From an uncultured Acetatifactor sp. (GTDB lineage Bacteria > Bacillota > Clostridia > Lachnospirales > Lachnospiraceae): a stretch of 25,708 nucleotides of DNA. Under the pieces are notes generated by a model. The model saw only the letters and a list, made by a program, of their open reading frames with translations, was not told the DNA's origin and made no database searches. Where the stretch lies: contig CAJTZD010000052.1 of NCBI GenBank assembly GCA_910584235.1, forward strand, positions 1 through 25,708, read 5' to 3'. Positions 1-6,806 of the stretch are shown in pieces. Positions within the stretch are counted from its first letter, which is position 1, and each line of letters opens with the position of its first letter. The translations under genes were made by a program, and so were the position numbers.

Positions 1-41
1 ATGTCCTCCCAGGAGCCAATGGCCTGTAAATGCGTGTTTAG

Positions 42-55
42 CGAACAAATGTTCT
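42..55. promoter_or_regulatory. LexA (SOS) box-like palindrome
   Basis: The 14 bases CGAACAAATGTTCT match the Gram-positive LexA/DinR consensus CGAACRNRYGTTYC at 13 of 14 positions, with perfect GAAC-N4-GTTC half-sites. It lies about 80 bases before the first small open frame of a phage-type lysis module. SOS control of prophage lysis genes is common, so the position makes sense. I see no well-formed -35/-10 pair around it, and a terminator-like hairpin follows directly, so it may be a chance match. Confidence 0.45.
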
Positions 56-57
56 AA

Positions 58-107
58 AACACATGTGACTACTGGGTTCGATTTATCGGTCATATGTGTT
101 CTTTTTT
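58..107 (+). terminator. Terminator-like hairpin before the lysis module
   Basis: A 12-base arm at 58-69 pairs with 89-100, with one G-U pair, around a 19-base loop. It is followed by C and a run of six T at 102-107. This fits a rho-independent terminator for a gene lying left of the window. The long loop lowers confidence. Confidence 0.5.
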
Positions 108-134
108 GCAATAATTAGAGAGGAGGAAGTACCT

Positions 135-245
135 ATGATCAGACCGCCGCCTATAGGAGACCCAAAAAGGAATATTGAGGAAAGGAGACGAAAGCTATGC
201 CAGAAAAATGCATACTTGACCCGGAGCGCGACTGTCTGGGGCTGA
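135..245 (+). CDS. Possible 36-residue small ORF at the head of the lysis module
   Basis: An ATG at 135 sits eight bases after a perfect AGGAGG (121-126), a better ribosome binding site than most genes here have. It opens a 36-codon frame ending in TGA at 243-245. The product begins MIRPPPIGDP, is strongly basic in the middle (around ERRRK) and has no obvious domain or membrane segment. It overlaps the next gene by 49 bases in another frame. It could be a small phage protein or a leader peptide that couples translation to the downstream gene. I do not recognise a family; the call rests on the ribosome binding site and position. Confidence 0.35.
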   Translation: MIRPPPIGDPKRNIEERRRKLCQKNAYLTRSATVWG

Positions 246-547
246 TAAAGGCCCGTGAGTTAGAGGAGGAAGTCGGAGAACTGCGTGCACGGAATGACAG
301 CAGCCACAAAGAGTTTTTCGACCGGCTTGCTGTACTGGAAGCACACAATCAGGTTCAGGATGCCCACTATAGCCATATCATAGAAAAATTGAGTGACATA
401 ACCGATAAGCTAGGCAACCTGAGCACTAGGATATCCGCAATAGAATTTAAGCCCGCCAAGAAGTGGGAAAGCATAGCGGAAAAAGTTCTTTTAGCTATTG
501 TTGGTGCTGTCATAGGCTTTATGATGACTAAGTTAGGTTTTAAATAA
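197..547 (+). CDS. XhlA-like phage lysis protein (coiled coil plus C-terminal membrane anchor)
   Basis: This 116-residue protein has a charged helical region at about residues 18-82, with heptad-like spacing suited to a coiled coil. A basic stretch (KPAKKW) follows and then one hydrophobic segment at about 96-113 ending in a short polar tail. This is the architecture of XhlA-type haemolysin proteins in phage and PBSX lysis cassettes, where they sit in the membrane and assist the holin and endolysin. The ATG follows AAAGGAG. A holin-like gene and an amidase lie immediately downstream, which supports the role. The family call rests on architecture and context, since these proteins diverge quickly in sequence. 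Confidence 0.6.
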   Translation: MPEKCILDPERDCLGLIKARELEEEVGELRARNDSSHKEFFDRLAVLEAHNQVQDAHYSHIIEKLSDITDKLGNLSTRISAIEFKPAKKWESIAEKVLLAIVGAVIGFMMTKLGFK

Positions 548-572
548 AAGGGAAAGTGAGGAGTTGAAATTG

Positions 573-896
573 ATGAATGTAGAAATCATGATGCAGTATG
601 TTACTTATTTTCTTATGGCCATCGGTGTGCTGGCCTTTCTGGTCGCCGCCATCGTCCAGGTGATAAAGGAATTGCCTGTGCTACAGCGGATCCAGACAAG
701 CCTAGTGGTCTTGGTGGTGTCGCTGATCTTGTGTCCAATAGCTGTCATAATCGTCTGCCAATACCTTAATATCGTGATCACATGGTATTATGTGTTTGCA
801 TCCTTTATTGCCGCCTTTATTGTATACCTGGTAGCAACTGGAGGCTGGGAGCGCGTGACAGAGATATGGCGACGTACAAAATATAATAAGAGGTAA
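573..896 (+). CDS. Holin-like small membrane protein
   Basis: From the ATG at 573 this is a 107-residue protein with three predicted membrane segments, at about residues 10-30, 43-65 and 70-90, and a basic C-terminus (RRTKYNKR). The frame also opens at a TTG at 564, but that codon touches the GAGGAG at 558-563, whereas the ATG at 573 sits nine bases after it, so 573 is the likely start. Size, topology and position between an XhlA-like gene and an endolysin fit a class I-like phage holin, which would permeabilise the membrane to release or activate the amidase. Holins share little sequence, so this is a call from topology and context. Confidence 0.6.
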   Translation: MNVEIMMQYVTYFLMAIGVLAFLVAAIVQVIKELPVLQRIQTSLVVLVVSLILCPIAVIIVCQYLNIVITWYYVFASFIAAFIVYLVATGGWERVTEIWRRTKYNKR

Positions 897-955
897 TCGG
901 GGGGCTCTGGCTCCCCATTTTAGTGCTCATAAAAATGAGCAGAGAGGAGAGAACT

Positions 956-1678
956 ATGAGGATTAACATACATGCGGGACATAATACGGATGGCAGAGTA
1001 GCCTGTGGGGCGATAGGCTTTATCAGGGAGTCCACGGAGGCCCGGCTGGTAAAAGATGCTGTTATTACTATGCTCCGGCAGCTTGGCCATACAGTATACG
1101 ACTGCACGGTGGACAATGCAGCAGGGGAATCTGCTAATCTTACCCAGATTGTGGAGAAGTGCAATGCCAATGATGTGGACTTGGATGTATCCATCCATTT
1201 TAATTCCGGTGCAAGGGACTCCTCAGGGAATGGTAAGACAACGGGCACCGAAGTCTATGTATACAATTCTTCCAGCAAAGCAAGGCCTTATGCAGAAAAG
1301 ATATGCCAGTCTATTGCTGCGCTGGGATTTCGGAACCGCGGAGTGAAGTATAGCACGGGATTCCGCGTGCTCAGGAAGACAAAGTCCCCGGCCATGCTAG
1401 TGGAGTGTTGCTTTGTGGATGATCGGGACGATGTGCAGCTCTATGACTGCCAGGCGATGGCGGAGGCAATTGTCTTTGGCATTACTGGCCAGCGGGTACA
1501 GGTACAGCAGCCTGATGCCGATCAAAAGCCGGTGGCTCCTGGGGAAGAGACGGCAGTAGGCGACAAAAAGCAGTTGTACCGGGTGCAGGTGGGGGCCTAC
1601 ACCGTCAAGGGCAATGCAGATGCCACCCTGGCAAAACTTAAAGCCGCGGGATTTGATGCGATTATAGTTAATGCATAA
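956..1678 (+). CDS. Phage endolysin: N-acetylmuramoyl-L-alanine amidase (Amidase_3) with SPOR tail
   Basis: This 240-residue enzyme should cut the bond between MurNAc and L-alanine in peptidoglycan. The Amidase_3 fold spans about residues 1-178. Zinc-ligand candidates are His9 (in HAGHN), Glu28 and His81 (in SIHFNS), and the likely catalytic residue is Glu150 (in LVECCF). A linker rich in Gln, Pro and Asp leads to a SPOR-type segment at about 204-240 (YRVQVGAY, then LKAAGFDA), which typically binds denuded glycan. The frame is open from a GTG at 923, but the ATG at 956 follows GAGAGGAG and starts exactly at the conserved N-terminus. There is no signal peptide, as expected of a holin-dependent endolysin. 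It is the last gene of the lysis module. Confidence 0.88.
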   Translation: MRINIHAGHNTDGRVACGAIGFIRESTEARLVKDAVITMLRQLGHTVYDCTVDNAAGESANLTQIVEKCNANDVDLDVSIHFNSGARDSSGNGKTTGTEVYVYNSSSKARPYAEKICQSIAALGFRNRGVKYSTGFRVLRKTKSPAMLVECCFVDDRDDVQLYDCQAMAEAIVFGITGQRVQVQQPDADQKPVAPGEETAVGDKKQLYRVQVGAYTVKGNADATLAKLKAAGFDAIIVNA

Positions 1679-1683
1679 AAAAG

Positions 1684-1718
1684 TGGCGGCCGGGATCATC
1701 CTGTCCGCCATCCCTTTT
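1684..1718 (+). terminator. Terminator of the lysis module
   Basis: TGGCGG at 1684-1689 pairs with CCGCCA at 1705-1710. An inner stem (1691-1695 with 1699-1703) sits above a single C/T mismatch and a three-base loop. A short T-rich tail follows. It lies six bases after the amidase stop codon. Confidence 0.65.
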
Positions 1719-1729
1719 CCCAGATTCGC

Positions 1730-1770
1730 CATGACAAATTTCATGACAAGAATTTCTATTTGCATGACAA
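1730..1770. repeat. Three short CATGACAA direct repeats
   Basis: The octamer CATGACAA occurs at 1730-1737, 1742-1749 and 1763-1770, in two cases continuing as CATGACAAATTT. The cluster lies between the lysis terminator and the convergent tRNA-Val terminator. It could hold integrase or excisionase arm sites at an attachment junction, but no function can be proven from sequence alone. Confidence 0.4.
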
Positions 1771-1804
1771 ATTTTACATCACACAACTAAATTATTTCTA
1801 GTAA

Positions 1805-1857
1805 CAAAAAAGCCGCAAACCCTTGATTTTACTGTAAAAATCCCGGATTTGCGGCTT
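1805..1857 (-). terminator. Terminator of tRNA-Val (minus strand)
   Basis: AAGCCGCAAA at 1810-1819 is the exact reverse complement of TTTGCGGCTT at 1848-1857, and two further pairs extend the stem inward. Read on the minus strand, the hairpin is followed by a run of six or more T. It lies just downstream of the tRNA-Val 3' end. Confidence 0.75.
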
Positions 1858-1868
1858 CCAACAAAAAA

Positions 1869-1942
1869 TGGAAGCAAGGGGGCTCGAACCCCTGACCTTT
1901 CGCGTGTGAGGCGAACGCTCATCCCGGCTGAGCTATGCTTCC
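1869..1942 (-). tRNA. tRNA-Val (anticodon CAC)
   Basis: The minus strand folds into a complete 74-base cloverleaf. The acceptor stem is GGAAGCA/TGCTTCC, the D arm GCTC/GAGC, the anticodon arm TTCGC/GCGAA with loop CTCACAC, and the T arm AGGGG/CCCCT with loop TTCGAGC. The anticodon CAC reads GUG codons. The discriminator is A and no CCA is encoded; a T run follows directly. Its 3' end faces the phage lysis genes, the arrangement expected when a phage has integrated into a tRNA 3' end. Confidence 0.96.
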
Positions 1943-1951
1943 ATGTCCTCT

Positions 1952-1979
1952 ATTGTACCACGCTTTTCCAAAAAAGCAA
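1952..1979 (-). promoter_or_regulatory. Promoter of tRNA-Val
   Basis: On the minus strand TTGCTT (complement of 1974-1979) is 16 bases from TACAAT (complement of 1952-1957). The -10 element ends about 10 bases before the tRNA 5' end. Confidence 0.5.
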
Positions 1980-2046
1980 GAGGAAAATTCTATTTTTGGA
2001 CTTTTTTTGAAAAATAAAAATTATTCAAAAAATTTTAAAAAACCTA

Positions 2047-2075
2047 TTGACTTTTCGAGGGAAATGGTTTAAGAT
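2047..2075 (+). promoter_or_regulatory. Promoter of tRNA-Leu
   Basis: TTGACT at 2047-2052 and TAAGAT at 2070-2075 are separated by 17 bases, and the tRNA begins 12 bases after the -10 element. The AT-rich sequence just upstream (about 2002-2040) includes an inverted repeat, TTTTTTGAA at 2003-2011 against TTCAAAAAA at 2024-2032, and could act as an UP element. Confidence 0.6.
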
Positions 2076-2086
2076 ATGATTTGTTC

Positions 2087-2170
2087 GCAGGAATGGCGGA
2101 ATTGGCAGACGCGCACGGTTCAGGTCCGTGTGGTAGCAATACCATGAGAGTTCAAGTCTCTTTTCCTGCA
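2087..2170 (+). tRNA. tRNA-Leu (anticodon CAG)
   Basis: This 84-base type II tRNA has acceptor stem GCAGGAA/TTCCTGC, anticodon stem CACGG/CCGTG with loop TTCAGGT, a long variable arm (TGGTAGCAATACCA) and T arm GAGAG/CTCTT with loop TTCAAGT. The anticodon CAG reads CUG, a codon used heavily in this GC-rich window. The discriminator is A and CCA is not encoded. Confidence 0.96.
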
Positions 2171-2176
2171 TAAAGC

Positions 2177-2210
2177 TGAAAGGTACTTGATGGATGTCAA
2201 GTACCTTTCA
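2177..2210 (+). terminator. Perfect 14-bp hairpin after tRNA-Leu
   Basis: The arm at 2177-2190 is the exact reverse complement of 2197-2210, around the six-base loop TGGATG. It starts seven bases after the tRNA end, so it probably ends or processes the tRNA transcript. No T run follows, so it is not a standard intrinsic terminator. Confidence 0.5.
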
Positions 2211-2310
2211 ATGTATATCCGGGTATTGTGGGAGTGGGTGTGAAGTGTGGTTTTTGAATGCTTTGCGCCCTTTTATTTTTCCCGAAAGAGGCTTGAGGAA
2301 AGGAATTTCC

Positions 2311-3633
2311 ATGAAAAAAACAGAAAAAAAACATGTCGCGGCCAAGCACGCGCACCGCAGGGACTGGTATCAGCTGGATCTGTCGGCAATTGTGTACCCT
2401 ACGCTGCAGAGGAGGGACTTTTCCTCTGTATACAGACTCTCCGTTTTGCTGAAAGAGGAGGTGCAGCCGGATGTCCTGCAGCAGGCATTGGATATGACGC
2501 TTCCCAGATTTCCCACCTATAAAGCGGCTATCCGGAAAGGACTGTTTTGGCGCTATCTGGAGCCAAACGACCGCCCGGGCCCCTTTGTGCAAAAGGACGT
2601 GCGCAACCCGTGCCAGCCCATGTATTTCAAGGCCAATAACCGCTATCTGGTCAGAGTTTACTATTTCCGCAACCGGATTGCCCTGGAGGCGCATCACAGC
2701 CTGGGAGACGGCACAGGGGGTATGTGCGTCCTGATGACTCTGACAGCCACTTATCTGCGCCTGCTGGGTGTGGAGGGGATTGAAAACGAAGGGTTCGTGC
2801 TGGACATCCATGGCATGCCAAAAGAAGAGGAACTGGAGGACGCTTATATGCGCTATGCCAACGCAAAGGTATGTCCGCCCAGGATGGAGGAGAGATCGTA
2901 CCGGGTCAGAGGTACGGCGGAGCCCTTTTATACGTTGAATATCATAGACGGCATCATGTCCGTCTCAGAGGTCATGACAGCGGCAAAAAGGTATGGGGCC
3001 ACCATTACGGAGTACCTCAATGCCGTGCTGCTCCAGGCGCTGCTCACCAAGCAGGAGCAGGATCACCGTGTCCATCTGCGGCCGGTGAAGATCGCCATGC
3101 CCGTGAATCTGCGCCGTTTCTTTCCCTCTGTCACGCTCCGGAATTTCATTACCATGATATTTCCGGGGGTGGATCCGCGCCTCGGAGACTATACCTTTGA
3201 GGAGATCGTGATTCAGGTGCGCAATTATATGAGATACTATCTCAATGAGAAGCTGTTGAGAGGGGATATCACTACCAATGCGAATACCCAGCGGAATCCT
3301 TTTATCCGGATCGTACCGCTGTTCGTCAAGGATTTCGTGGTCCGGTTGTTTTATACAAAGGTCCAGGACCGGAATTCCTCGGCAGGGCTGACCAATATGG
3401 GCAAAATGAATGTGCCGGAGGGGATGAAGGATTATATAGAGAGGTTCGATATCTACATGGGGCAGCCTTTTTCCCGCAGAACCAACTGCGCCATCATCAG
3501 TTTCGGGGATACTCTGACGGTGAATTTCGCCAGCAGTATCGTGGAGACGGATGTGGAGCGGTATTTTTTCAGAAGGCTGGTGCGGGACGGCATCCATGTG
3601 AAGATTGAGAGCAACCGGAATATGGAGGGATAG
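2311..3633 (+). CDS. Condensation-like / alcohol acetyltransferase-like acyltransferase
   Basis: From ATG 2311 this is a 440-residue soluble protein of the chloramphenicol acetyltransferase/condensation-domain superfamily. The hallmark HHxxxDG motif is intact at residues 128-134 (HHSLGDG), with His129 the likely catalytic base. An NMG-containing stretch near residue 370 resembles the second conserved loop of AATase/PapA-type members. Such enzymes move acyl groups from CoA or carrier thioesters onto an alcohol or amine; the substrate cannot be read here. There is no carrier or adenylation domain, so it is not a standard NRPS module. The frame is open from 2194, but 2311 follows AGGAAAGG and begins a basic N-terminus (MKKTEKKH). 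The stop is two bases before the next ATG, so the two genes are probably translationally coupled. Confidence 0.75.
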   Translation: MKKTEKKHVAAKHAHRRDWYQLDLSAIVYPTLQRRDFSSVYRLSVLLKEEVQPDVLQQALDMTLPRFPTYKAAIRKGLFWRYLEPNDRPGPFVQKDVRNPCQPMYFKANNRYLVRVYYFRNRIALEAHHSLGDGTGGMCVLMTLTATYLRLLGVEGIENEGFVLDIHGMPKEEELEDAYMRYANAKVCPPRMEERSYRVRGTAEPFYTLNIIDGIMSVSEVMTAAKRYGATITEYLNAVLLQALLTKQEQDHRVHLRPVKIAMPVNLRRFFPSVTLRNFITMIFPGVDPRLGDYTFEEIVIQVRNYMRYYLNEKLLRGDITTNANTQRNPFIRIVPLFVKDFVVRLFYTKVQDRNSSAGLTNMGKMNVPEGMKDYIERFDIYMGQPFSRRTNCAIISFGDTLTVNFASSIVETDVERYFFRRLVRDGIHVKIESNRNMEG

Positions 3634-3635
3634 AT

Positions 3636-4337
3636 ATGTCATATTGTGTGAATTGCGGTGTGGAGCTGGAAGAGAATGCCAGGGAGTGCCCCCTGTGCAG
3701 TACGCCGGTGGTGAATCCAAGGGAACAGACGCGCCGGGACGCTTCTGCCTTTCCGGAACAAAAGGGGCAGGTGGAGACGGTGAAGAGAAAGGATCTGGGT
3801 CTTTTGCTTTCCATGGTGATACTGGCCTCTGTGGCCACCTGCGGTATCCTGAATCTGCTGGTGTTCAAGAGTACGCCCTGGTCCCTGGCGGTCATCGGGG
3901 CCTGTGTGATCCTATGGGTATTTATGATTCCCCTGGTGATTTACACAGGACAGTCCATTTACGCTTCTCTGCTGTTAGACGGCGCGGCGGTGGCGCTGTA
4001 CCTGTATATGCTGACATTTCTGGCTGGGAGCAATGAATGGTTCTTCGGGCTGGGACTGCCGATCACAGCGCTGGTGACGGGAATTGCGGAGGCGGTGACT
4101 CTGTGCATACGCAGGCTCCCCCGCTCATTTCTGACTGTGGCCCTGTATCTGTTCACGGGGCTGGGCCTGCTGTGTATGGGACTGGAGATGCTGATCAGGC
4201 GATATCTGGAGGCGCGGATATTTTTGACCTGGTCGGCAGTGGTACTGACAATCTGTACGATACTGGATATCGCCGTGATCACTATGCTTTCCCGCAGGCG
4301 GCTTAGGAACGAGGTACGCAGAAGACTGCACTTTTAA
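3636..4337 (+). CDS. DUF6320-like zinc-ribbon integral membrane protein
   Basis: This 233-residue protein starts with a zinc ribbon (Cys4-x2-Cys7 and Cys18-x2-Cys21), then a polar linker and about six membrane segments, at roughly 54-75, 80-103, 106-128, 134-156, 161-184 and 194-216. It ends in a strongly basic cytoplasmic tail (RRRLRNEVRRRL). The N-terminus MSYCVNCGVEL matches my memory of proteins labelled DUF6320 in Clostridia, often beside an alcohol acetyltransferase-like gene. It starts two bases after the acyltransferase stop, with GGAGGG just upstream. The function is unknown. The context suggests it anchors the acyltransferase at the membrane or handles a hydrophobic product, which is inference. 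Confidence 0.65.
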   Translation: MSYCVNCGVELEENARECPLCSTPVVNPREQTRRDASAFPEQKGQVETVKRKDLGLLLSMVILASVATCGILNLLVFKSTPWSLAVIGACVILWVFMIPLVIYTGQSIYASLLLDGAAVALYLYMLTFLAGSNEWFFGLGLPITALVTGIAEAVTLCIRRLPRSFLTVALYLFTGLGLLCMGLEMLIRRYLEARIFLTWSAVVLTICTILDIAVITMLSRRRLRNEVRRRLHF

Positions 4338-4498
4338 CTGCATTTCGGAAAAGGAAGCAGCGGAAAAAGCAAACGGGAAAGCGCAGTATAGGCCACAGCC
4401 GGGCGCACTTTTTCGGAAAGAAAGAAGACGGGAATGGTAACGGAATCAGGGAATCCGGGAATAGAAAAGCGATAAACAAAGATAGGAATTCAGGAAGA

Positions 4499-5599
4499 AT
4501 GAGAGTAAAGGAAGAATCAAAAATACAGAAAAGAAGCATACGGAAAAGAAACGAAAGAGACACGGAATACGGAACAGAAACCGAGACAAAGCCAGAAGCG
4601 GTAAAGCCCATGGCGATCAACGCAGAAAGAGGAAACGAGATTGACGCAGGCATGGAGACCGATATCGAGACCGGCATTGAGACAGGAAAGGAAATCGAGG
4701 AGACGGAAGGCACGGACAAAAGGCGCCAGGGCCTGATGAACCTGATCCGGCGCGTCCACGGTATGGTGGAGAACGCGGACATTGAGAAGCACAGACAGTC
4801 TCAGGATCACATCGGCACCATTTTAAGCAATACAAAAGCCATCGAGTACCGTGAGGTGGATATCGACGGCATGTACGGAGAGTGGATCGGCGTCAACCGG
4901 GCGCATATGAAGAAATACGTGCTTCTGCATTGTCATGGAGGCGGCTACTCTACGGGAAGCAGTCTCTATGCCAGGACCTTGACCTCAAAGCTTGCGGAGT
5001 CCACCTCCATGGATGTACTCTGCTTTGACTACCGGCTTGCTCCAGAGCATCCTTATCCCGCCGCTCTGGAGGATGCAATGAGGACATGGAACTATCTGAT
5101 GCTCTTAGGGTACGGCGCCCGGGATGTGATTGTCACAGGGGATTCCGCGGGGGGAAATCTGGCTCTGGCGCTGACGCTGAAATTAAAGCAGGAGAAAAGG
5201 CTGCTGCCGAGAGCAATTATTCTGATGTCCCCCTGGACGGATTTGACCTCCACAGGGAAATCTTTTCAGACAAAGGCAGAGGCGGACCCGGTCTTAAACT
5301 GCGCCTATATCGACAGGATGGTGCAGGCCTACGCGAAAGACCGCGACCTGACGGAGCCGCTGATCTCCCCGCTGTTCGGGGATTTCGAGGGATTTCCGCC
5401 CACTTATATCCAGGTGGGAGAGAATGAGATCCTCTTAAGCGACGCCCTGCGGCTCCACCGGACATTTGTGGAGAAGAACGTGCCAGTGAAAATCGACATT
5501 TATCCGGGGATGTGGCATGTGTTCCAGATGTCGCCGGTAAAGGCGGCCAGGGCGGCTATGGACAAAAACGCGGAATTTATATTTGATGTATGCCGCTGA
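4499..5599 (+). CDS. Alpha/beta hydrolase of the hormone-sensitive lipase type (esterase/deacetylase)
   Basis: The catalytic domain covers about residues 75-366. It has the HGGG oxyanion-hole motif (146-149), nucleophile Ser216 in GDSAGG, and likely Asp315 and His340 (in WHVF) completing the triad. It should hydrolyse small esters or acetylated compounds in the cytoplasm. The first 75 residues are unusual: basic and polar, then a Glu/Thr-rich run with repeated ET units (about 53-72). The start is uncertain. ATG 4499 has only a weak AGGAAG upstream, and later ATGs at 4610, 4652 and 4736 (residues 38, 52 and 80) are alternatives. The 161 bases before 4499 are open in the same frame but lack ATG, GTG or TTG. 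It is third in the cluster with the acyltransferase and may act on the same acylated product. Confidence 0.8.
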   Translation: MRVKEESKIQKRSIRKRNERDTEYGTETETKPEAVKPMAINAERGNEIDAGMETDIETGIETGKEIEETEGTDKRRQGLMNLIRRVHGMVENADIEKHRQSQDHIGTILSNTKAIEYREVDIDGMYGEWIGVNRAHMKKYVLLHCHGGGYSTGSSLYARTLTSKLAESTSMDVLCFDYRLAPEHPYPAALEDAMRTWNYLMLLGYGARDVIVTGDSAGGNLALALTLKLKQEKRLLPRAIILMSPWTDLTSTGKSFQTKAEADPVLNCAYIDRMVQAYAKDRDLTEPLISPLFGDFEGFPPTYIQVGENEILLSDALRLHRTFVEKNVPVKIDIYPGMWHVFQMSPVKAARAAMDKNAEFIFDVCR

Positions 5600-5646
5600 G
5601 ACAGGCTGCGCGGGCGCGGTCCTGTCTGAGGATGCGGGCATTTTTC
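5590..5646 (+). terminator. Terminator after the hydrolase gene
   Basis: AGACAGG at 5599-5605 pairs with CCTGTCT at 5621-5627, an outer ATGCC/GGCAT pairing (5590-5594 with 5638-5642) extends the stem, and T residues follow. It begins inside the hydrolase stop region and separates the trio from the dgt cluster. Confidence 0.55.
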
Positions 5647-5677
5647 CCCAAGGGAGAAAGAGGGAGAAAAAAGGATT

Positions 5678-5707
5678 TTGACTGCGGACGCAGAATAATA
5701 ATATATA
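5678..5707 (+). promoter_or_regulatory. Candidate promoter of dgt-dnaG-rpoD-trmK
   Basis: TTGACT at 5678-5683 is 18 bases from TATATA at 5702-5707. Transcription would start near 5713-5715. This places the ATG at 5709 upstream of the transcript and supports the dgt start at 5769. Confidence 0.5.
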
Positions 5708-5768
5708 GATGGATTATAAACTGAAAAAGCGCATGCGGGCTGTATATAGGATGGGGGCAGGAACTGAT

Positions 5769-6773
5769 ATGACGATCAGGGAAAATCTGGAGCAGTGGGA
5801 AAGGCAGTATTTAAGTCCTTACGCGTCTTACAGTACGGACTCTAAAGGGAGGCTTAAGGATGAGCCGCACTGTGATGTGCGGCCTGTGTTTCAGCGGGAC
5901 AGGGACCGGATCATTCACTGCAAGGCATTCCGCAGGTTAAAGGATAAGACGCAGGTCTTCCTGTCCCCGGAGGGGGATCATTACCGGACCCGGCTCACCC
6001 ATACCCTGGAGGTCTCCCAGAACGCGCGCACCATAGCAAAGGCGCTTCGGCTTAACGAGGAATTGGTGGAAGCCATAGCCCTGGGACATGACCTGGGACA
6101 TACACCCTTTGGGCATGCGGGGGAGCGGGCGCTGAACAGGATCTGCCCGCTTGGTTTTGAGCACAATGTACAGAGCGTCAGGACAGTGGACCGCCTGGAG
6201 AAGAAAGGCCAGGGACTGAACCTGACCTTTGAAGTTCGGGACGGCATCCTGAATCATCAGACCAGCGGTACTCCCCATACCCTGGAGGGGAAGATTGTCA
6301 GGCTGTCGGACAAAATAGCCTATATTCATCACGATATGGATGACGCGGTCCGTGCGGGCATCTTAAAAGAGTGCGACGTGCCGAAAGAGATCCGGGATGT
6401 GATCGGCAGTACGCCCAGTAACCGTTTCGATCATTTCATCCATGATATCGTGAATACCAGCATGGGGAAAAACGATATTCTCATGTCCGAGGAGACCCAT
6501 ACGGCCATGACGCGCATGCGTGCGTTTATGTTTGAGAATGTGTATGAAAATCCTGTGGCCAAGAGCGAGGAGACCAAGGCCGAACGGCTTATGGAGACCC
6601 TTTACACGCATTTCCTGCATCATATCGACAGCCTGCCCGAAGAGTTTCAAAACCTCCTGGACCAGGGAGAGCCCAGGGAACGGGTGATATGCGACTATGT
6701 GGGGGCCATGACGGACCGTTACGCAATTGCCGTATATGACGACATATACATACCAAAGTCATGGATGGGCTGA
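5769..6773 (+). CDS. dgt: Deoxyguanosinetriphosphate triphosphohydrolase-like protein (HD domain)
   Basis: The 334-residue product is a dGTPase-family HD phosphohydrolase that splits dNTPs, classically dGTP, into deoxynucleoside and tripolyphosphate. The metal site is visible as His78 (HTLEV), His107-Asp108 (in GHDLGHTPFGH) and a later Asp in VRLSDKIAY. Arg and His residues typical of the family lie in FRRLKDKTQV and YRTRLTH. The frame is open from 5709, but that codon falls before the predicted transcription start. The ATG at 5769 has an AGGA nearby and gives the usual N-terminus (MTIRENLEQWE). It leads the cluster: dnaG follows after 33 bases, linking dNTP pool control with replication priming. 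Confidence 0.9.
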   Translation: MTIRENLEQWERQYLSPYASYSTDSKGRLKDEPHCDVRPVFQRDRDRIIHCKAFRRLKDKTQVFLSPEGDHYRTRLTHTLEVSQNARTIAKALRLNEELVEAIALGHDLGHTPFGHAGERALNRICPLGFEHNVQSVRTVDRLEKKGQGLNLTFEVRDGILNHQTSGTPHTLEGKIVRLSDKIAYIHHDMDDAVRAGILKECDVPKEIRDVIGSTPSNRFDHFIHDIVNTSMGKNDILMSEETHTAMTRMRAFMFENVYENPVAKSEETKAERLMETLYTHFLHHIDSLPEEFQNLLDQGEPRERVICDYVGAMTDRYAIAVYDDIYIPKSWMG

Positions 6774-6806
6774 TGGGCTGGCATAGGAGGGAAGCTGGAG
6801 GTGTAG

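Noticed and set aside
1..57. Short frame ending in TAA at 55-57 at the left edge
   Set aside because: It starts at an ATG at base 1 but has only 18 codons in view, no ribosome binding site in the window and no recognisable sequence, so it cannot be told apart from chance or the tail of a gene to the left.
70..88. GGTTCGATT sequence resembling a tRNA T loop near the left edge
   Set aside because: The flanks do not form a five-base-pair T stem or an acceptor stem, and the bases are the loop of the hairpin at 58-107. It does not match the tRNA-Val 3' end, so it is not an attachment repeat either.
1730..1770. CRISPR-like array from the CATGACAA repeats
   Set aside because: The repeats are only eight bases long, there are three copies with unequal short gaps, and no cas genes are present.
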